A stretch of DNA of 61,472 bases, taken from contig JAUCBJ010006934.1 of assembly GCA_032718475.1 (NCBI GenBank), positions 1 to 61,472 of the forward strand, given 5' to 3'. The notes under the pieces were generated by a model. It was not told the DNA's origin. It worked only from the letters and a program-made list of their open reading frames with translations, and ran no database searches. The first letter of the stretch is position 1. Each line of letters begins with the position of its first letter. The position numbers and the translations under genes were made by a program. The stretch is from Nemertoderma westbladi (taxonomy: Eukaryota > Xenacoelomorpha > Nemertodermatida > Nemertodermatidae). Positions 1 through 10,014 of the stretch are shown here, one piece after another.

Positions 1-130
1 CTCCCCAGTCGTCTCAGCCTAGGCTGAGAACACTCCCCAGTTATCTTAGCCTAGGCTGAGAAGAGAACACTCCCCAGTTATCTCAGCCTAGGCTGAGAAC
101 ACTCCCCTTAGGCTGAGATGACTCCCCTAA
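1..130. repeat. Left cluster of palindromic repeats (possible left end of an 18.8-kb element)
   Basis: The 16-base palindrome ctcagcctaggctgag occurs at 13-28, 45-60 (one base changed) and 82-97, with a half copy at 107-118. Spacer sequence close to aacactccccagt separates the copies, which lie 32-37 bases apart. The same units occur in reverse orientation at 18676-18792, including the spacers, so the two clusters form an inverted pair. A further diverged half unit lies at 602-646, inverted relative to 88-143. The cluster starts at the window edge, so its true end is not visible. It could be the terminus of a large element or of a small foldback element. Confidence 0.7.
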
Positions 131-438
131 TTGCGAAAAATCCTACAAATATTTATTTATTGCATGTGTGCTCTTTCAGTTAAATCCTGATGTTGCTTTC
201 TCAATGTTAAATAATTATATTAAATACATACTGTAGGTAGAAATACCCGTTTCTGTTACTCGTTCGCGCTTGGAGAATCACTGGCTGATAAAATTTAAGG
301 GATCGAATAACCTGATCATTACTGATATGCAGATCTTCTTAGTCAGTGACTCTTGGATGGGTTGATATTTTACTCTAACCTGGAAGGTATCGTCGTTGGG
401 GTCTCAAGTCAGACCTAAAACCCTGGCTTTCCTGGTTC

Positions 439-766
439 TGTTTCGTTTCCGTTTCTGCTCCTTTCTGTAACTGTTTATTGTTTTGGTTACCTGCTCCTTT
501 CCCTCAATTGGTATGTTACCTGCTCTTTTTTCTCATTTTGTATTGTAACTGTTTATTGTATGTATAAAAGTCAGAAACAACTAAACAATTTTTTGCAACT
601 AGAGGGGAGTTATCTCAGCCTAAAGGGAGTGTTCTCAGTTCTCAGCCAATAAACAGTTACAATACAAAATGAGAAAAAAGAGCAGGTAACATACCAATTG
701 AGGGAAAGGAGCAGGTAACCAAAACAATAAACAGTTACAGAAAGGAGCAGAAACGGAAACGAAACA
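439..766. repeat. Long foldback (inverted repeat, arms about 120 bp)
   Basis: Bases 439-558 are almost perfectly complementary to 647-766, with an 88-base loop. The loop carries the half unit agttatctcagcct found in the terminal clusters. Each arm contains two to three copies of a motif like ctgctcctttcc...gtttattgttttggtt. That motif is also the repeat unit of the minisatellite at 37141-38157, so the two loci share a source. Confidence 0.85.
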
Positions 767-1620
767 CGGTAGTGCGTTTTTACTAATTGTGAATACAGCA
801 GTTCCTTAGGCCTTAGGGCGAATTGTAATTAGTGAGTTTTTTGAAAATTTTAGCTAGGTTTGCGAGAATTCAGTTTCGGTCAAAATTATTTGTAAAATTC
901 TAGAGTTTTGTACCGGTATGTTAGGTAACCGCTTAGTTATTTTATACCATCTGGAGATACATGGCAAGACGGAACTTCTGAGTTTGGGGTTCGTGTGGCT
1001 CTGCGGGTTCGGTTTGCAATCAGCGAAGAGCCTGAATCTTTGGACGCGGACGTGGAATCTCACAGCAAACAAGGTTAGTTGTTCTGTTGGCACCATTGTG
1101 TTTGTGGAAGCAGTAAAAAATTATCGGTTGTTTAACTGCGAAGCTGAACTCAATTTATTAGTTAGGATATTTAGGTTTAGCCGGCTATGGTTTTTTGAAT
1201 CGCTCAAGTTAGAGAGAGAGTTAGAGAGAGTCGCAACCCGAAGATGTAGCCACGCGCTAGTGGATACATATAATATTTGAAATTAAAATTTTGTTGATTA
1301 GAGCTATATATGCAAAATTGGAATTATTTGGGTGGCAAATTCATTCTGAATATTTTGTATTAGATTCAGAAATTATTTTGTGTCATACCGGTATTTAAAT
1401 TGCTATAATAGCTATATAATAATATTTTTATTTAAATATTGTGCTAGTATTTGCTATAACTATACCCTATTAAATTCACAATATTGCATTGCGAATTTAT
1501 TTGACATTTTGGACCAACTGATTATTAGACAAATAATTTGACCGTATTTTCGGTTAAATTATAATTATATCTCGAAATTTTGCGAGATATTTTGCCGGAA
1601 GGCAAAACATTATTTAGACT
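767..1620 (+). other. Leader before the first BEL/Pao reading frame; no gene seen
   Basis: This AT-rich stretch precedes the Gag start at 1621. A 120-codon open frame (918-1280) has no recognisable domain and is probably chance. A small hairpin around tttgccggaaggcaaaa lies just upstream of the ATG. I looked for a direct repeat of this region downstream of Pol that would mark LTRs and found none by eye. Confidence 0.4.
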
Positions 1621-2748
1621 ATGAGTGTCTCAGACAAAGAGGCACTAGAGGACAGCTATGAGACGGCGGCTGGACCGCCGACTGACGATAGCGTAAATAT
1701 TACTGTTGACGACAATGCCGACTATGACGACGCAGCGAGCGACGCTGACGTAAGTGAACAGGAGGACGAGACAGTGACTAGTGAGGAAGAACAACAACCT
1801 CAATTAATAGTATTAGGATCCCCTACCACTACTGTAAGGAAGGACCGCACAGCAGCCCGGACAGAGGTGAGTGATAGGGAGGGTAGTGTAGCAGAAGCGA
1901 GAGCCCGGAGCCCGGTTTCCAGACCTGTGGGTATGGTAAGTGCCATGGTCCCGACGGCTGTAAGGAGTACCCGTAGTTCCCGAAATAATCCTTCAAGTCC
2001 ACCGAGTGTGAGTCAGGTAAGCGAGAGAGAACTAGACATTGCGATAAAGAAGAAACTTCGCGCGCATGCCGGACATATAACTCGGATGACGGACAAGGTA
2101 AGGAAGATGTTAGCTGACTCAGCGAACATCGGGAGGGTAGAGTTAGTAGAGATTAGAAGAGGATATAACTCAGCGTTATTCAAGCAGATGGAGGAGCTTG
2201 CAGTCCTAGCGAAGAAGGCAGTAGAGTCTCAGTCGAGCGACGTGGCGACGAGGATTTACGACAGGGTTTTAGCAGCCTTGTTGGAGCACCGCGAGTTATC
2301 GGAGCGATTCCGACGAGTTAGGACGGAGAACTGGCTGCTATGGGCATCACAAGCGCAGGCGACTCAGGTGAGTGACGCAGAGTTGAGAGACTTAGTGGAG
2401 CGGGAAGAGATCCAAGATAAAGAAGAGCGCCGGTATCAAAGGGAAGTTACTAGCTGGCTGATGCAGAATGGAGTGGTGGTACCAGGCCAGGTGCTACCGA
2501 CGACGGAGAACATCCAACAGAGGACGTTGACTCCACCTGACGATGCATCCAGAGACAGCGGCGATTCCCAGGTTAGTCACGCGCGAGGGAAAGTTATATA
2601 TGCTAGATCCCTTGTTTCTCACAACTCGGCGGAGGAGAGAAGACGCCGACTGGATGAACAACAGGCGGAAGTTTTGCGTGCATCGGAAGCACGGAAGGAA
2701 GCCGAGCGGGAACGGGAGCGCACACGTAAGTTGGACGCGGAGTTATGA
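1621..2748 (+). CDS. BEL/Pao element 1: N-terminal Gag region (375 aa)
   Basis: This is the first of three in-frame pieces of one BEL/Pao Gag-Pol frame. It begins with ATG in the sequence gactATGAGT. Residues 1-60 are strongly acidic, 60-130 are Ser/Pro/Arg-rich, and from about 135 the protein is predicted helical and charged, ending in an Arg/Glu coiled coil (around 335-375). The frame stops at TGA 2746-2748, inside the coiled coil. The coiled coil resumes in the same frame at 2749, so the stop is either a recent nonsense change or a read-through site. There is no enzyme domain here; the role inferred from position is a structural Gag N-terminus. The coding strand is rich in GGTAAG and GGTGAG sites. 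Confidence 0.75.
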   Translation: MSVSDKEALEDSYETAAGPPTDDSVNITVDDNADYDDAASDADVSEQEDETVTSEEEQQPQLIVLGSPTTTVRKDRTAARTEVSDREGSVAEARARSPVSRPVGMVSAMVPTAVRSTRSSRNNPSSPPSVSQVSERELDIAIKKKLRAHAGHITRMTDKVRKMLADSANIGRVELVEIRRGYNSALFKQMEELAVLAKKAVESQSSDVATRIYDRVLAALLEHRELSERFRRVRTENWLLWASQAQATQVSDAELRDLVEREEIQDKEERRYQREVTSWLMQNGVVVPGQVLPTTENIQQRTLTPPDDASRDSGDSQVSHARGKVIYARSLVSHNSAEERRRRLDEQQAEVLRASEARKEAERERERTRKLDAEL

Positions 2749-2751
2749 GAG

Positions 2752-5700
2752 TTGGAAGAGATAAGTAAGCGCGAGCGAGCGGAATGCGAGCAAAAGGAAC
2801 GCGAACTCCAAGCCGAGCGCGAGCGCGAGGAACTCGAACGCGAACAGAGAGAACGCGAACTCCAACTTGAATGCGAACGGGAAGCGAAGAAACACGAACT
2901 CCAACTCGAACGCGAACAGGAAGCGAAGAAACGCGAACTCCAAGCCGAACGCGAACGCAAGAAACTCGAACGTGAACAGAAGGAACGCGAGCTTCAACTC
3001 GAATGCGAACGCAAGGAACGCGAACTCGAGATCGAGAAAAGAAGACGCGCATTGTATGAAGAAAAGGAGCGAGTGGAAGAAGAGAGCGCAGCGAGACGAG
3101 CGAGGGAAGAAGAAGAACGTAAACTGGCGCAGTTGGAAAGTGCGAGATTAAGTTTAGAGAGCGAAGAATGGACTAGGAAGGCGAACGAAATCGCCGAGAA
3201 GGGGATGCGAATGATCGAAGAATGTGGGGCGAGTGTAGGGACAGAGTTGCGAGAACTGTTCGCACTGCAGAAGGCCGAACAGGAAGCGAGAACTCCAACT
3301 ATACGCGAGTCGACGACGACCAGAATTCCTATACCCGGTCCAGCTATTACGAGTACACGGATCGCTAAACCGTTCTCTACATATCGTACACCAGTTGGTA
3401 TTAGTGCTTCACCTATCGCCCAGGATCCACGTCATCGGAACACCGCACCACTATACACCGAACGCGACAACGAAGAATTTAGAGGAGAAACTCCGACGGG
3501 ACAAGTATTTGGCGAACCGAACCCGCGGGTTTGGAATACGCGAACGGAGCGCCGACCCAGTTCGACGGAGAACTTCCGGGTTAAACCGGAAGAGGGATCA
3601 TATGAGAGACAGCAGATTACTCAGATAGAGCCGACTATGCAACAGAACCCTAGCCAGGAATTTATTACGAGGGATGAGTTAAGTGCTAGTTTGGCGCAAG
3701 CTATATTGCCGCACATCCAACCTATAACGGACATGCTTAGCAACCTACGGTTAAAGGAAGCAGCCCAGGTAAGAAGTAATTCTAATCCTAGCAGGCCTGA
3801 GTTAGATAAAGTCCAACCTAGTCAACGAGTACGCATATCGGAGGAGACTATACCACATAGACCTCAGTTAAGGACGCCTGTCCCGAATATTCATAATCCC
3901 AATTTCGAAAATTCGGCCGAGAAATTTATACAAGATGCTTGGGTCAGGGCCTCGGCACGCAAACCATCGCGAGCGCTAAGGACTGACACCGAATCAAGCG
4001 ATGAAGAGGAAGACATGAGACGTCAGAAGTCCCGAAACTATAAGGAAAGAAGGACCGACGCGGAGCAGGTAAGTTTGAACCACCGGGAAAGGACCAGACT
4101 TAACAACCCTGCAGAACTAAACCATTTGTTAACCCGGAATGACGCAACCCTTAGGGACATAGGTAAGTTTGCTGCTAGGCAAGGACTCCCGACGCAACAA
4201 CCCCAGAAGTTTATGGGTAACCATAAGCACTGGAGGACCTTCAAAACCTATGTCGACGAGCAGCTAACCAACAGCACCTTTACTCCCAACGAGAAGTTCA
4301 ACTATTTGCTTCAGATGCTCCATCGAGAACCTAGAGCCATTGCTGACAACTTCGTTGGCAATGAAAGGGCATTTGAGTTGGCAATGAAGACGCTTAGTGA
4401 CATCTACGGGAATAAAACCAAGATGGCACAGTCGATAGTAGAAGACTTGGGTAAGTGCGGAAGGATTACAACTCCGTTAGAGCTGTTGAACTTAGCGAAC
4501 GCTATTTCGAACGCATTGGACATCTTGAGGACGGTGAATCTACCTCATCATGGTGATCACGCCAAAGTTTTAAAGAGCGTAATAAGACGTTTAAACATGC
4601 GTTATCGACAGAAATGGCGCAAATTAGAGAATAAGTTGGAGGGTCAAGGTAAGGTGTTGACACTTCAGCATATTCATGACATGATAGCCACAGACGCAGT
4701 AGCAGAGATGAAATCAAACTTCTCAGAGGAGAATATGAGAGAGTCTAAACCTGTTACCGGTAAGTCTATGGTAAGTTTTGACGATGACAGGACCACTGTG
4801 ACATTTAACTCAGTAGACAGAAATAATTCGAGTACCCCAGCCTTTAGATCAGACTCGCGAGTATGGTCAGGTGAGCGGTTAGATAGACCTAGGTTAAAGC
4901 AACAGGAGTTGCCGGATGGATTTGTAGGTTGCCAATACTGTTTACTAAAGGAGGTAAGATCTGACGATCATAAGTTAGATAGTTGCAGACGGTTCAAAGA
5001 ATTAAATTCGGAACAGAGAAGAGTTCAAGTGCGGACGTTGGACACCTGTTGGGCATGTCTTGCGCCAGGCCATGTACGGCGGCAGTGCCCGAACAGCAAG
5101 GACGGATGCATGGAATGCGGCAGACTACATCACAGGTTGCTACATGCGGATTTCCATACCCCAACGGACCGTTACTTACAGCGAAATCCTCACAGGAAGG
5201 GGAGCAAAGAACCCGTATCGATAAGAAGAAATACGTACACCGGCATTCAGGACGATGGTTATCAACCAGGTTCGTCGGACGAAGATGGCGAGTCGAGCGC
5301 GAGAGAAGTGACCTGCCAAGGTTTCACCGCGGATAGTTCATCGACCAGCGCGCGGACGTATTTATCATCGGCCACGTCGGAAATATTTAGCGTGATTCCG
5401 GTGAAACTTACTGGAGATAAGGGATCGAAGCGAATATATGTGATGTTGGACACTGCGTCCACATTATCTTATATCGACGAGGAAGTGGCGAGAGCCGTTT
5501 CTAGCTTCCAGGACGCCGAGGAAATCCAAATAGAGTTGAAGTCTATGCACGGGGTAGGAGACCTCAAGGGACACAGAATTTCGGTGGAACTAGATTCCCT
5601 ACTTCCGAGAGACCAACATACTCGACAAGAACGGAAAGCTTTGCCATTGGACGGATTTAAGTGTCTAGCTATGAAGGGATTCGGCAGGCAGTTAGGTAAG

Positions 5701-8700
5701 GTGCCGCCGATGAGTCCCATAGCACAGGAGTATTTTGACAAGCTCAGAATACCCAGACATCAGGTAGGTTATAGGAATGTTTCTATGTTAATTGGTGCAG
5801 AACAGCTGATCGCACACCAAATATGGGAAACGAGACCAGCTGAGCCGCATGTCAATGGACCACATGCCCATAGGACTATATTAGGTTGGTATACAAGAGT
5901 ACCCATGTCTTATGAGTTTACAGGTGGCGACAAGCCAATAGACAGATACGACGAATTACAGCCTATAACTCAACCACCGTTAGTAGAACCACCAGACATA
6001 GACGAGTTTAGGAGAACCTGTATTGACCACTATAGTGACTTTAGCGAGTCGGACGAGGAGTTGATTCCCGATAATGTTAGGTTGTCGGAACCACTTCACA
6101 ATGACCGGACAGATAGTGAACCCGAGGACTGTTATCAGACCCGTGGGTCTGGTTCAGCGGCCCATGCTACTTATCTGAGTAACGTTTTGACTTATACCAA
6201 TATAGTGGAGGGTCAAGTGGCTAAATATCGAGACCTCGACATTTTCCAATACAGTGAGGAGGAACTACAGAAGGAATTGATACGCCAGGACCTCGAGACA
6301 GGAGCCAGAGCCATCGAATGGCTGGATAGGGACGCAATGGAACCCGGTGGATATGACCTAACCATGTCTACTGATGAGAAGCGGTCGCTGGAGATGATGG
6401 AAGATACCATACGTCTGCTACCGACTGGACATTTTGAAGTTGGAATGTTGTGGCGTCGACAACCACCTAAGTTGGAGAACAACTACAACTTAGCCTTGAA
6501 AAGATTGAACGGAGTAAGGGCTCGGTTGTTGAAGAATCCAGGCATTAGGGAGAAGTATTGCGCCCAGATCAACAACTATTTCGCCAAGGGATTTGCTGGG
6601 AAGGTAGAGGACCCTGACTTAGTGACAGACCAGACTTATTACCTTCCACACCACTATGTGACTCACCCTGACAAGCCTGACAAAGTCCGAGTAGTCAACG
6701 ACTGCGCAGCAGTCTATAGAGGTATGTCCCTGAATTCAGAGTTGATGGATGGTCCCAACCTGAATAATTATTTGATTGGAATACTGTTGCGTTTTAGACA
6801 GCGGCGATTCGCATTTACTTGTGACATCGAGGCGATGTTCCACCAGGTAAGAGCCTGTAAGGCAGACCAGGATAGCCTTCGCTTTCTCTGGTATGAGAAT
6901 GAAGACTTATCCGGCCCAGTGGTTACATACCAGATGTACGTTAGGATATTTGGCGCCCGCGATAGTCCAAACGGCACGCTGTTTGTTCTAAAGAAAACGG
7001 CAACAGCCCAAATTGGTAAGTACCCAGTAGAGGTTATCGAGTCCATCTTGAGAAACTTCTACATGGACGACGGATTGGTGTCCAAGGACACGGCGGAACA
7101 AGCCATAGAAGTGGCTCACGGCCTGCAAGAGTGCTTGGCTACAGGGGGATTTCCTCTGACCAAGTTCACAACGAACTCGGAGGCCCTATTAGAATCGTTC
7201 CCGGTGAAAGATCGCGGGAGCGGAGACATTGAATTGGGGGTAGAACCAATCCCCATGGCGCGAGTACTGGGACTCGCTTGGAATCCGAACACGGATAAAT
7301 TCCAGGTAAGAGTTAGATTTGAGCCCAGTAGCCCAGACAAGGTTTTGACTAAGAGAATTTGCTTATCGACATTGAGTAGACTATTTGACCCGATGAACGT
7401 TATCAGTCCGGTTATATTACAGGCACGAGCGTGCATGAGGAAAATTTGGTTGTCCGACCTAGAGTGGGACGAACCAATATCTCCTATACATGCAAAGCAG
7501 TGGAGGGAGTGGGAAGCCGAGTTGCATCTATTGAAAAATATAGATGTACCCCGTTCCTACTTTCCGAATCAGCTGGTATTTCCAGCTGATCTCGAACTGC
7601 ATCTATTTAGTGACGCAAGTGACACCGGCTTTGGTATGGTAGCCTACCTTCGCCGAGAGGTAAGTCAGGACAAATTTGAGATGGCTTTTGTGACTTCTAG
7701 ATCAAAGACAATGCCGGTCAAATACATGACTGTCCCTCGTGCAGAGTTACAGGCGGCTGTAGTTTCAGTCGAGGTAAGTAAGCATATAACTGAGGAGTTA
7801 GACACGACATTGACCTTATTCTATTGGACGGACGCATCCTTTGTGTTAGTATACATTGCGGCCGACAATATTGCACTAAAGACATTTGTGGCCAATAGAC
7901 GCGCTCAGATCGTTGACTTTTCGACGAAGGAACAATGGAGACATTGTCCGGGAGTGTTAAACCCGGCCGACATAACTTCGAGAGGTGCAATGCCGGCGGA
8001 ATTCTGTCAGGAAGAGTCGCAAGAGTTTTGGTTGCATGGACCTGATTTTCTAACCAGGACACAGGAACATTGGCCAGAGCGACTAAAGATAGTGACCAAT
8101 CCGATGCCTGAAGATGCAGAAGTCAAAGTGGAGAAAGTCTCTAAGTCAAAGTCTAAAGCCAAACTTAAGTCATTGGAGCGGCCTGAAGAGTCATTGGAGC
8201 GGCCCGGAGACCTGTCAGACCAACAGACTTACGTGACTACTAGGTCCGGAAGGGTAAGTTATGACGTAAAACCACCCTTACAGACTAAACCAGAGTCACA
8301 GTTGGTAAGTGACGGACAGAAAATGACCGACACAATGGAGCCTTTGGTTTCCAAACCTGCGGGTTTGGATTCGAAACTTCCATTAGTTAGCGGACAACCG
8401 TCGCTGGCATTAGAGCCATGTAGTATTTATGATAAATTACTAAATTCGTCTGCCTCTTGGCTGACGATTTGTAAAAGAACTGCGTGCTTAAGCCGATACA
8501 TTTCGTACCTTTGTTTAAAACATTCGGAACATTTGGGAGAACGAACGAGCACTAATAGTGAGCGAATTCAGAAATTGAAACAACCTCTGACAGAGGATGA
8601 GATTGATCAAGCGGAATTAAAGCATTTGAAACATTATCAAATGTGTGCCTTCCCTAAAGAATTCCATCTATTATCGGCTCAACGACCAGTTCTCTATAAA

Positions 8701-9426
8701 CCCGTTAGAAAATGGAGTCCATTAATCCATAAGGGTTTGATTTGTCATAGATCGAGAATCCAGACTGTCGACATAAACTCACAGTTCAGGTTCCCAGTGA
8801 TAATCCCTAGTCACCCAATAGAATTGCAAAGAGCGATTCTATGGGATATACACAAGAGGTTGCATCACGCGGGAAAGTTACACTGTTTGTCGGCAGCGAG
8901 ACAGCGATTCATTCTATTGCAGCCAAGCAGGGCAGTAGGCACTATGTACGACGCCTGTCTGGTTTGCAAGAGAGTGAATGCCAGAGTATTGGAACAGGAG
9001 ATGGCTGAACTCCCGGAAGCGATAGTGCAGGCATACGACCCACCTTTTACGAATACAGGGGTGGATTGTTTTGGTCCGATTGAGGCAAAGAGTGGACGGC
9101 TGACCCACAAGCGATGGGGTCTGCTACTGACATGTATGGCTAGTAGAGCCATACACATTGAGCGTGTGGCAGACATGTCGACCAAATCTCTGCTCCTGGC
9201 CTTAAAGAGATTTATGGCCAGGAGAGGACTAGTAAAGGCGTTCTACTCTGACAAGGGTACAAACTTTGTCGGGGGGAATAGCGAGTTGAACGCGGCTCAT
9301 GGAGCGGCACAGAATAAGGAAATTTCTGCAGCACTTTTGCTGCAAAGAATAGAATGGAGATTCAATACTCCAGAAAGTCCTTGGAGAGGAGGAAGTTGGG
9401 AGCGTTTAGTTCGCTCTGTAAAGTAG
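2752..9426 (+). CDS. BEL/Pao element 1: Gag zinc knuckles, protease, RT, RNase H, integrase core
   Basis: The 2224-codon frame has the BEL/Pao order. Residues 1-140 form a Glu/Arg coiled coil, and 485-650 a DUF1759-like Gag domain. Cys/His zinc knuckles lie near 727-795 (CWACLAPGHVRRQC). An aspartic protease has its LDTAS motif at D900. Reverse transcriptase carries YMDD (Y1437-D1440). The RNase H domain has FSDAS at D1621 and ends at PADITSRG. Integrase has an HH-CC zinc site and the D2105, D2167, E2217 triad. The listed start is a TTG; the frame is really continuous from 2749 with the upstream Gag. It ends at TAG 9424-9426, seven codons after the catalytic Glu, and the missing C-terminus continues in frame at 9427. 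With only two stops in 8.4 kb, the copy is young or conserved. It is most likely no longer able to make full-length integrase unless stops are suppressed. Confidence 0.93.
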   Translation: MEEISKRERAECEQKERELQAEREREELEREQRERELQLECEREAKKHELQLEREQEAKKRELQAERERKKLEREQKERELQLECERKERELEIEKRRRALYEEKERVEEESAARRAREEEERKLAQLESARLSLESEEWTRKANEIAEKGMRMIEECGASVGTELRELFALQKAEQEARTPTIRESTTTRIPIPGPAITSTRIAKPFSTYRTPVGISASPIAQDPRHRNTAPLYTERDNEEFRGETPTGQVFGEPNPRVWNTRTERRPSSTENFRVKPEEGSYERQQITQIEPTMQQNPSQEFITRDELSASLAQAILPHIQPITDMLSNLRLKEAAQVRSNSNPSRPELDKVQPSQRVRISEETIPHRPQLRTPVPNIHNPNFENSAEKFIQDAWVRASARKPSRALRTDTESSDEEEDMRRQKSRNYKERRTDAEQVSLNHRERTRLNNPAELNHLLTRNDATLRDIGKFAARQGLPTQQPQKFMGNHKHWRTFKTYVDEQLTNSTFTPNEKFNYLLQMLHREPRAIADNFVGNERAFELAMKTLSDIYGNKTKMAQSIVEDLGKCGRITTPLELLNLANAISNALDILRTVNLPHHGDHAKVLKSVIRRLNMRYRQKWRKLENKLEGQGKVLTLQHIHDMIATDAVAEMKSNFSEENMRESKPVTGKSMVSFDDDRTTVTFNSVDRNNSSTPAFRSDSRVWSGERLDRPRLKQQELPDGFVGCQYCLLKEVRSDDHKLDSCRRFKELNSEQRRVQVRTLDTCWACLAPGHVRRQCPNSKDGCMECGRLHHRLLHADFHTPTDRYLQRNPHRKGSKEPVSIRRNTYTGIQDDGYQPGSSDEDGESSAREVTCQGFTADSSSTSARTYLSSATSEIFSVIPVKLTGDKGSKRIYVMLDTASTLSYIDEEVARAVSSFQDAEEIQIELKSMHGVGDLKGHRISVELDSLLPRDQHTRQERKALPLDGFKCLAMKGFGRQLGKVPPMSPIAQEYFDKLRIPRHQVGYRNVSMLIGAEQLIAHQIWETRPAEPHVNGPHAHRTILGWYTRVPMSYEFTGGDKPIDRYDELQPITQPPLVEPPDIDEFRRTCIDHYSDFSESDEELIPDNVRLSEPLHNDRTDSEPEDCYQTRGSGSAAHATYLSNVLTYTNIVEGQVAKYRDLDIFQYSEEELQKELIRQDLETGARAIEWLDRDAMEPGGYDLTMSTDEKRSLEMMEDTIRLLPTGHFEVGMLWRRQPPKLENNYNLALKRLNGVRARLLKNPGIREKYCAQINNYFAKGFAGKVEDPDLVTDQTYYLPHHYVTHPDKPDKVRVVNDCAAVYRGMSLNSELMDGPNLNNYLIGILLRFRQRRFAFTCDIEAMFHQVRACKADQDSLRFLWYENEDLSGPVVTYQMYVRIFGARDSPNGTLFVLKKTATAQIGKYPVEVIESILRNFYMDDGLVSKDTAEQAIEVAHGLQECLATGGFPLTKFTTNSEALLESFPVKDRGSGDIELGVEPIPMARVLGLAWNPNTDKFQVRVRFEPSSPDKVLTKRICLSTLSRLFDPMNVISPVILQARACMRKIWLSDLEWDEPISPIHAKQWREWEAELHLLKNIDVPRSYFPNQLVFPADLELHLFSDASDTGFGMVAYLRREVSQDKFEMAFVTSRSKTMPVKYMTVPRAELQAAVVSVEVSKHITEELDTTLTLFYWTDASFVLVYIAADNIALKTFVANRRAQIVDFSTKEQWRHCPGVLNPADITSRGAMPAEFCQEESQEFWLHGPDFLTRTQEHWPERLKIVTNPMPEDAEVKVEKVSKSKSKAKLKSLERPEESLERPGDLSDQQTYVTTRSGRVSYDVKPPLQTKPESQLVSDGQKMTDTMEPLVSKPAGLDSKLPLVSGQPSLALEPCSIYDKLLNSSASWLTICKRTACLSRYISYLCLKHSEHLGERTSTNSERIQKLKQPLTEDEIDQAELKHLKHYQMCAFPKEFHLLSAQRPVLYKPVRKWSPLIHKGLICHRSRIQTVDINSQFRFPVIIPSHPIELQRAILWDIHKRLHHAGKLHCLSAARQRFILLQPSRAVGTMYDACLVCKRVNARVLEQEMAELPEAIVQAYDPPFTNTGVDCFGPIEAKSGRLTHKRWGLLLTCMASRAIHIERVADMSTKSLLLALKRFMARRGLVKAFYSDKGTNFVGGNSELNAAHGAAQNKEISAALLLQRIEWRFNTPESPWRGGSWERLVRSVK
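2770..3050 (+). repeat. Coding tandem repeat specifying a Glu/Arg coiled coil
   Basis: Imperfect repeats built on gaacgcgaactccaa-type units (multiples of 15 bases, with 45-60 base higher-order copies) encode runs like RELQLEREQEAKKREL. The repetitive, A/G/C-biased sequence also keeps the opposite strand and other frames open. That explains the long but meaningless minus-strand open frames here. Confidence 0.8.
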
Positions 9427-10014
9427 GCCATTGCCAAAACATTGCCTGTGAACAAACAACATACCGACGACGAGCTGGTCACAGCTTTCATTGAAATCGA
9501 GCATACATTAAACTCGAGGCCGATAGCTATGTTGCCAGACGGTGTTGCATTAACGCCGAATCATTTGCTAATGCAGAGTCCAGCATTTCTTGTGCCGGCA
9601 TCAGAACCCATTAGTGCCGACCTATATAGTCGTAAGAGCTGGAAGGTGACTCAATTTGTGGCGTACACATTCTGGGAATATTGGCGGGAATACTATCTTC
9701 CCACCATATCCACCAGAACAAAGTGGTACAAAACGGTTCGGAGTCTCCAAAGAGGAGATTACGTACTGATAACCGAGCCAATTGTCAAGAGAAAGTATTG
9801 GGAAACAGGAGTTATCTTGCACACACACCCAGACGTGCAAAACATAGTGCGCACAGTCACTGTGAAAATTAGGTGCAAGTGTCCACACCCAAAGAAGTGT
9901 AAAACTAATGGTTTACACACCTTGGACCGACCGGTCCAATATATCGTATTGTTAGAGGAGACACGTATCGAGACGGGAGATTATAATTTGTCTCCTGCCT
10001 CAAAACAGAATTAG
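9427..10014 (+). CDS. BEL/Pao element 1: integrase C-terminus (DUF5641-like)
   Basis: This piece is in the same frame as the preceding Pol and separated from it only by TAG 9424-9426. It begins with AIAKTL, follows with FIEIEHTLNSRPI, typical of the end of the BEL/Pao integrase core, and ends in a DUF5641-like segment (WKVTQFVAYTFWEYW..., RGDYVLI, RPVQYIVLLEE). The first internal ATG-like start would be at 9442. A Cys/His-rich insertion (CKCPHPKKC) sits between the VRTV strand and the RPV motif. On its own it has no catalytic residues, and it is the displaced C-terminus of the upstream frame. Confidence 0.88.
   Translation, partial: AIAKTLPVNKQHTDDELVTAFIEIEHTLNSRPIAMLPDGVALTPNHLLMQSPAFLVPASEPISADLYSRKSWKVTQFVAYTFWEYWREYYLPTISTRTKWYKTVRSLQRGDYVLITEPIVKRKYWETGVILHTHPDVQNIVRTVTVKIRCKCPHPKKCKTNGLHTLDRPVQYIVLLEETRIETGDYNLSPASKQN

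Noticed and set aside
918-1280. 120-aa open frame upstream of Gag
   Set aside because: No recognisable motif, AT-rich setting and a donor-like site inside; not enough to call a gene.
2603-3052. 149-aa minus-strand open frame opposite the coiled coil
   Set aside because: It is a compositional shadow of the Glu/Arg repeat; its translation is a low-complexity Arg/Val/Ser pattern and the plus-strand frame is clearly the real one.
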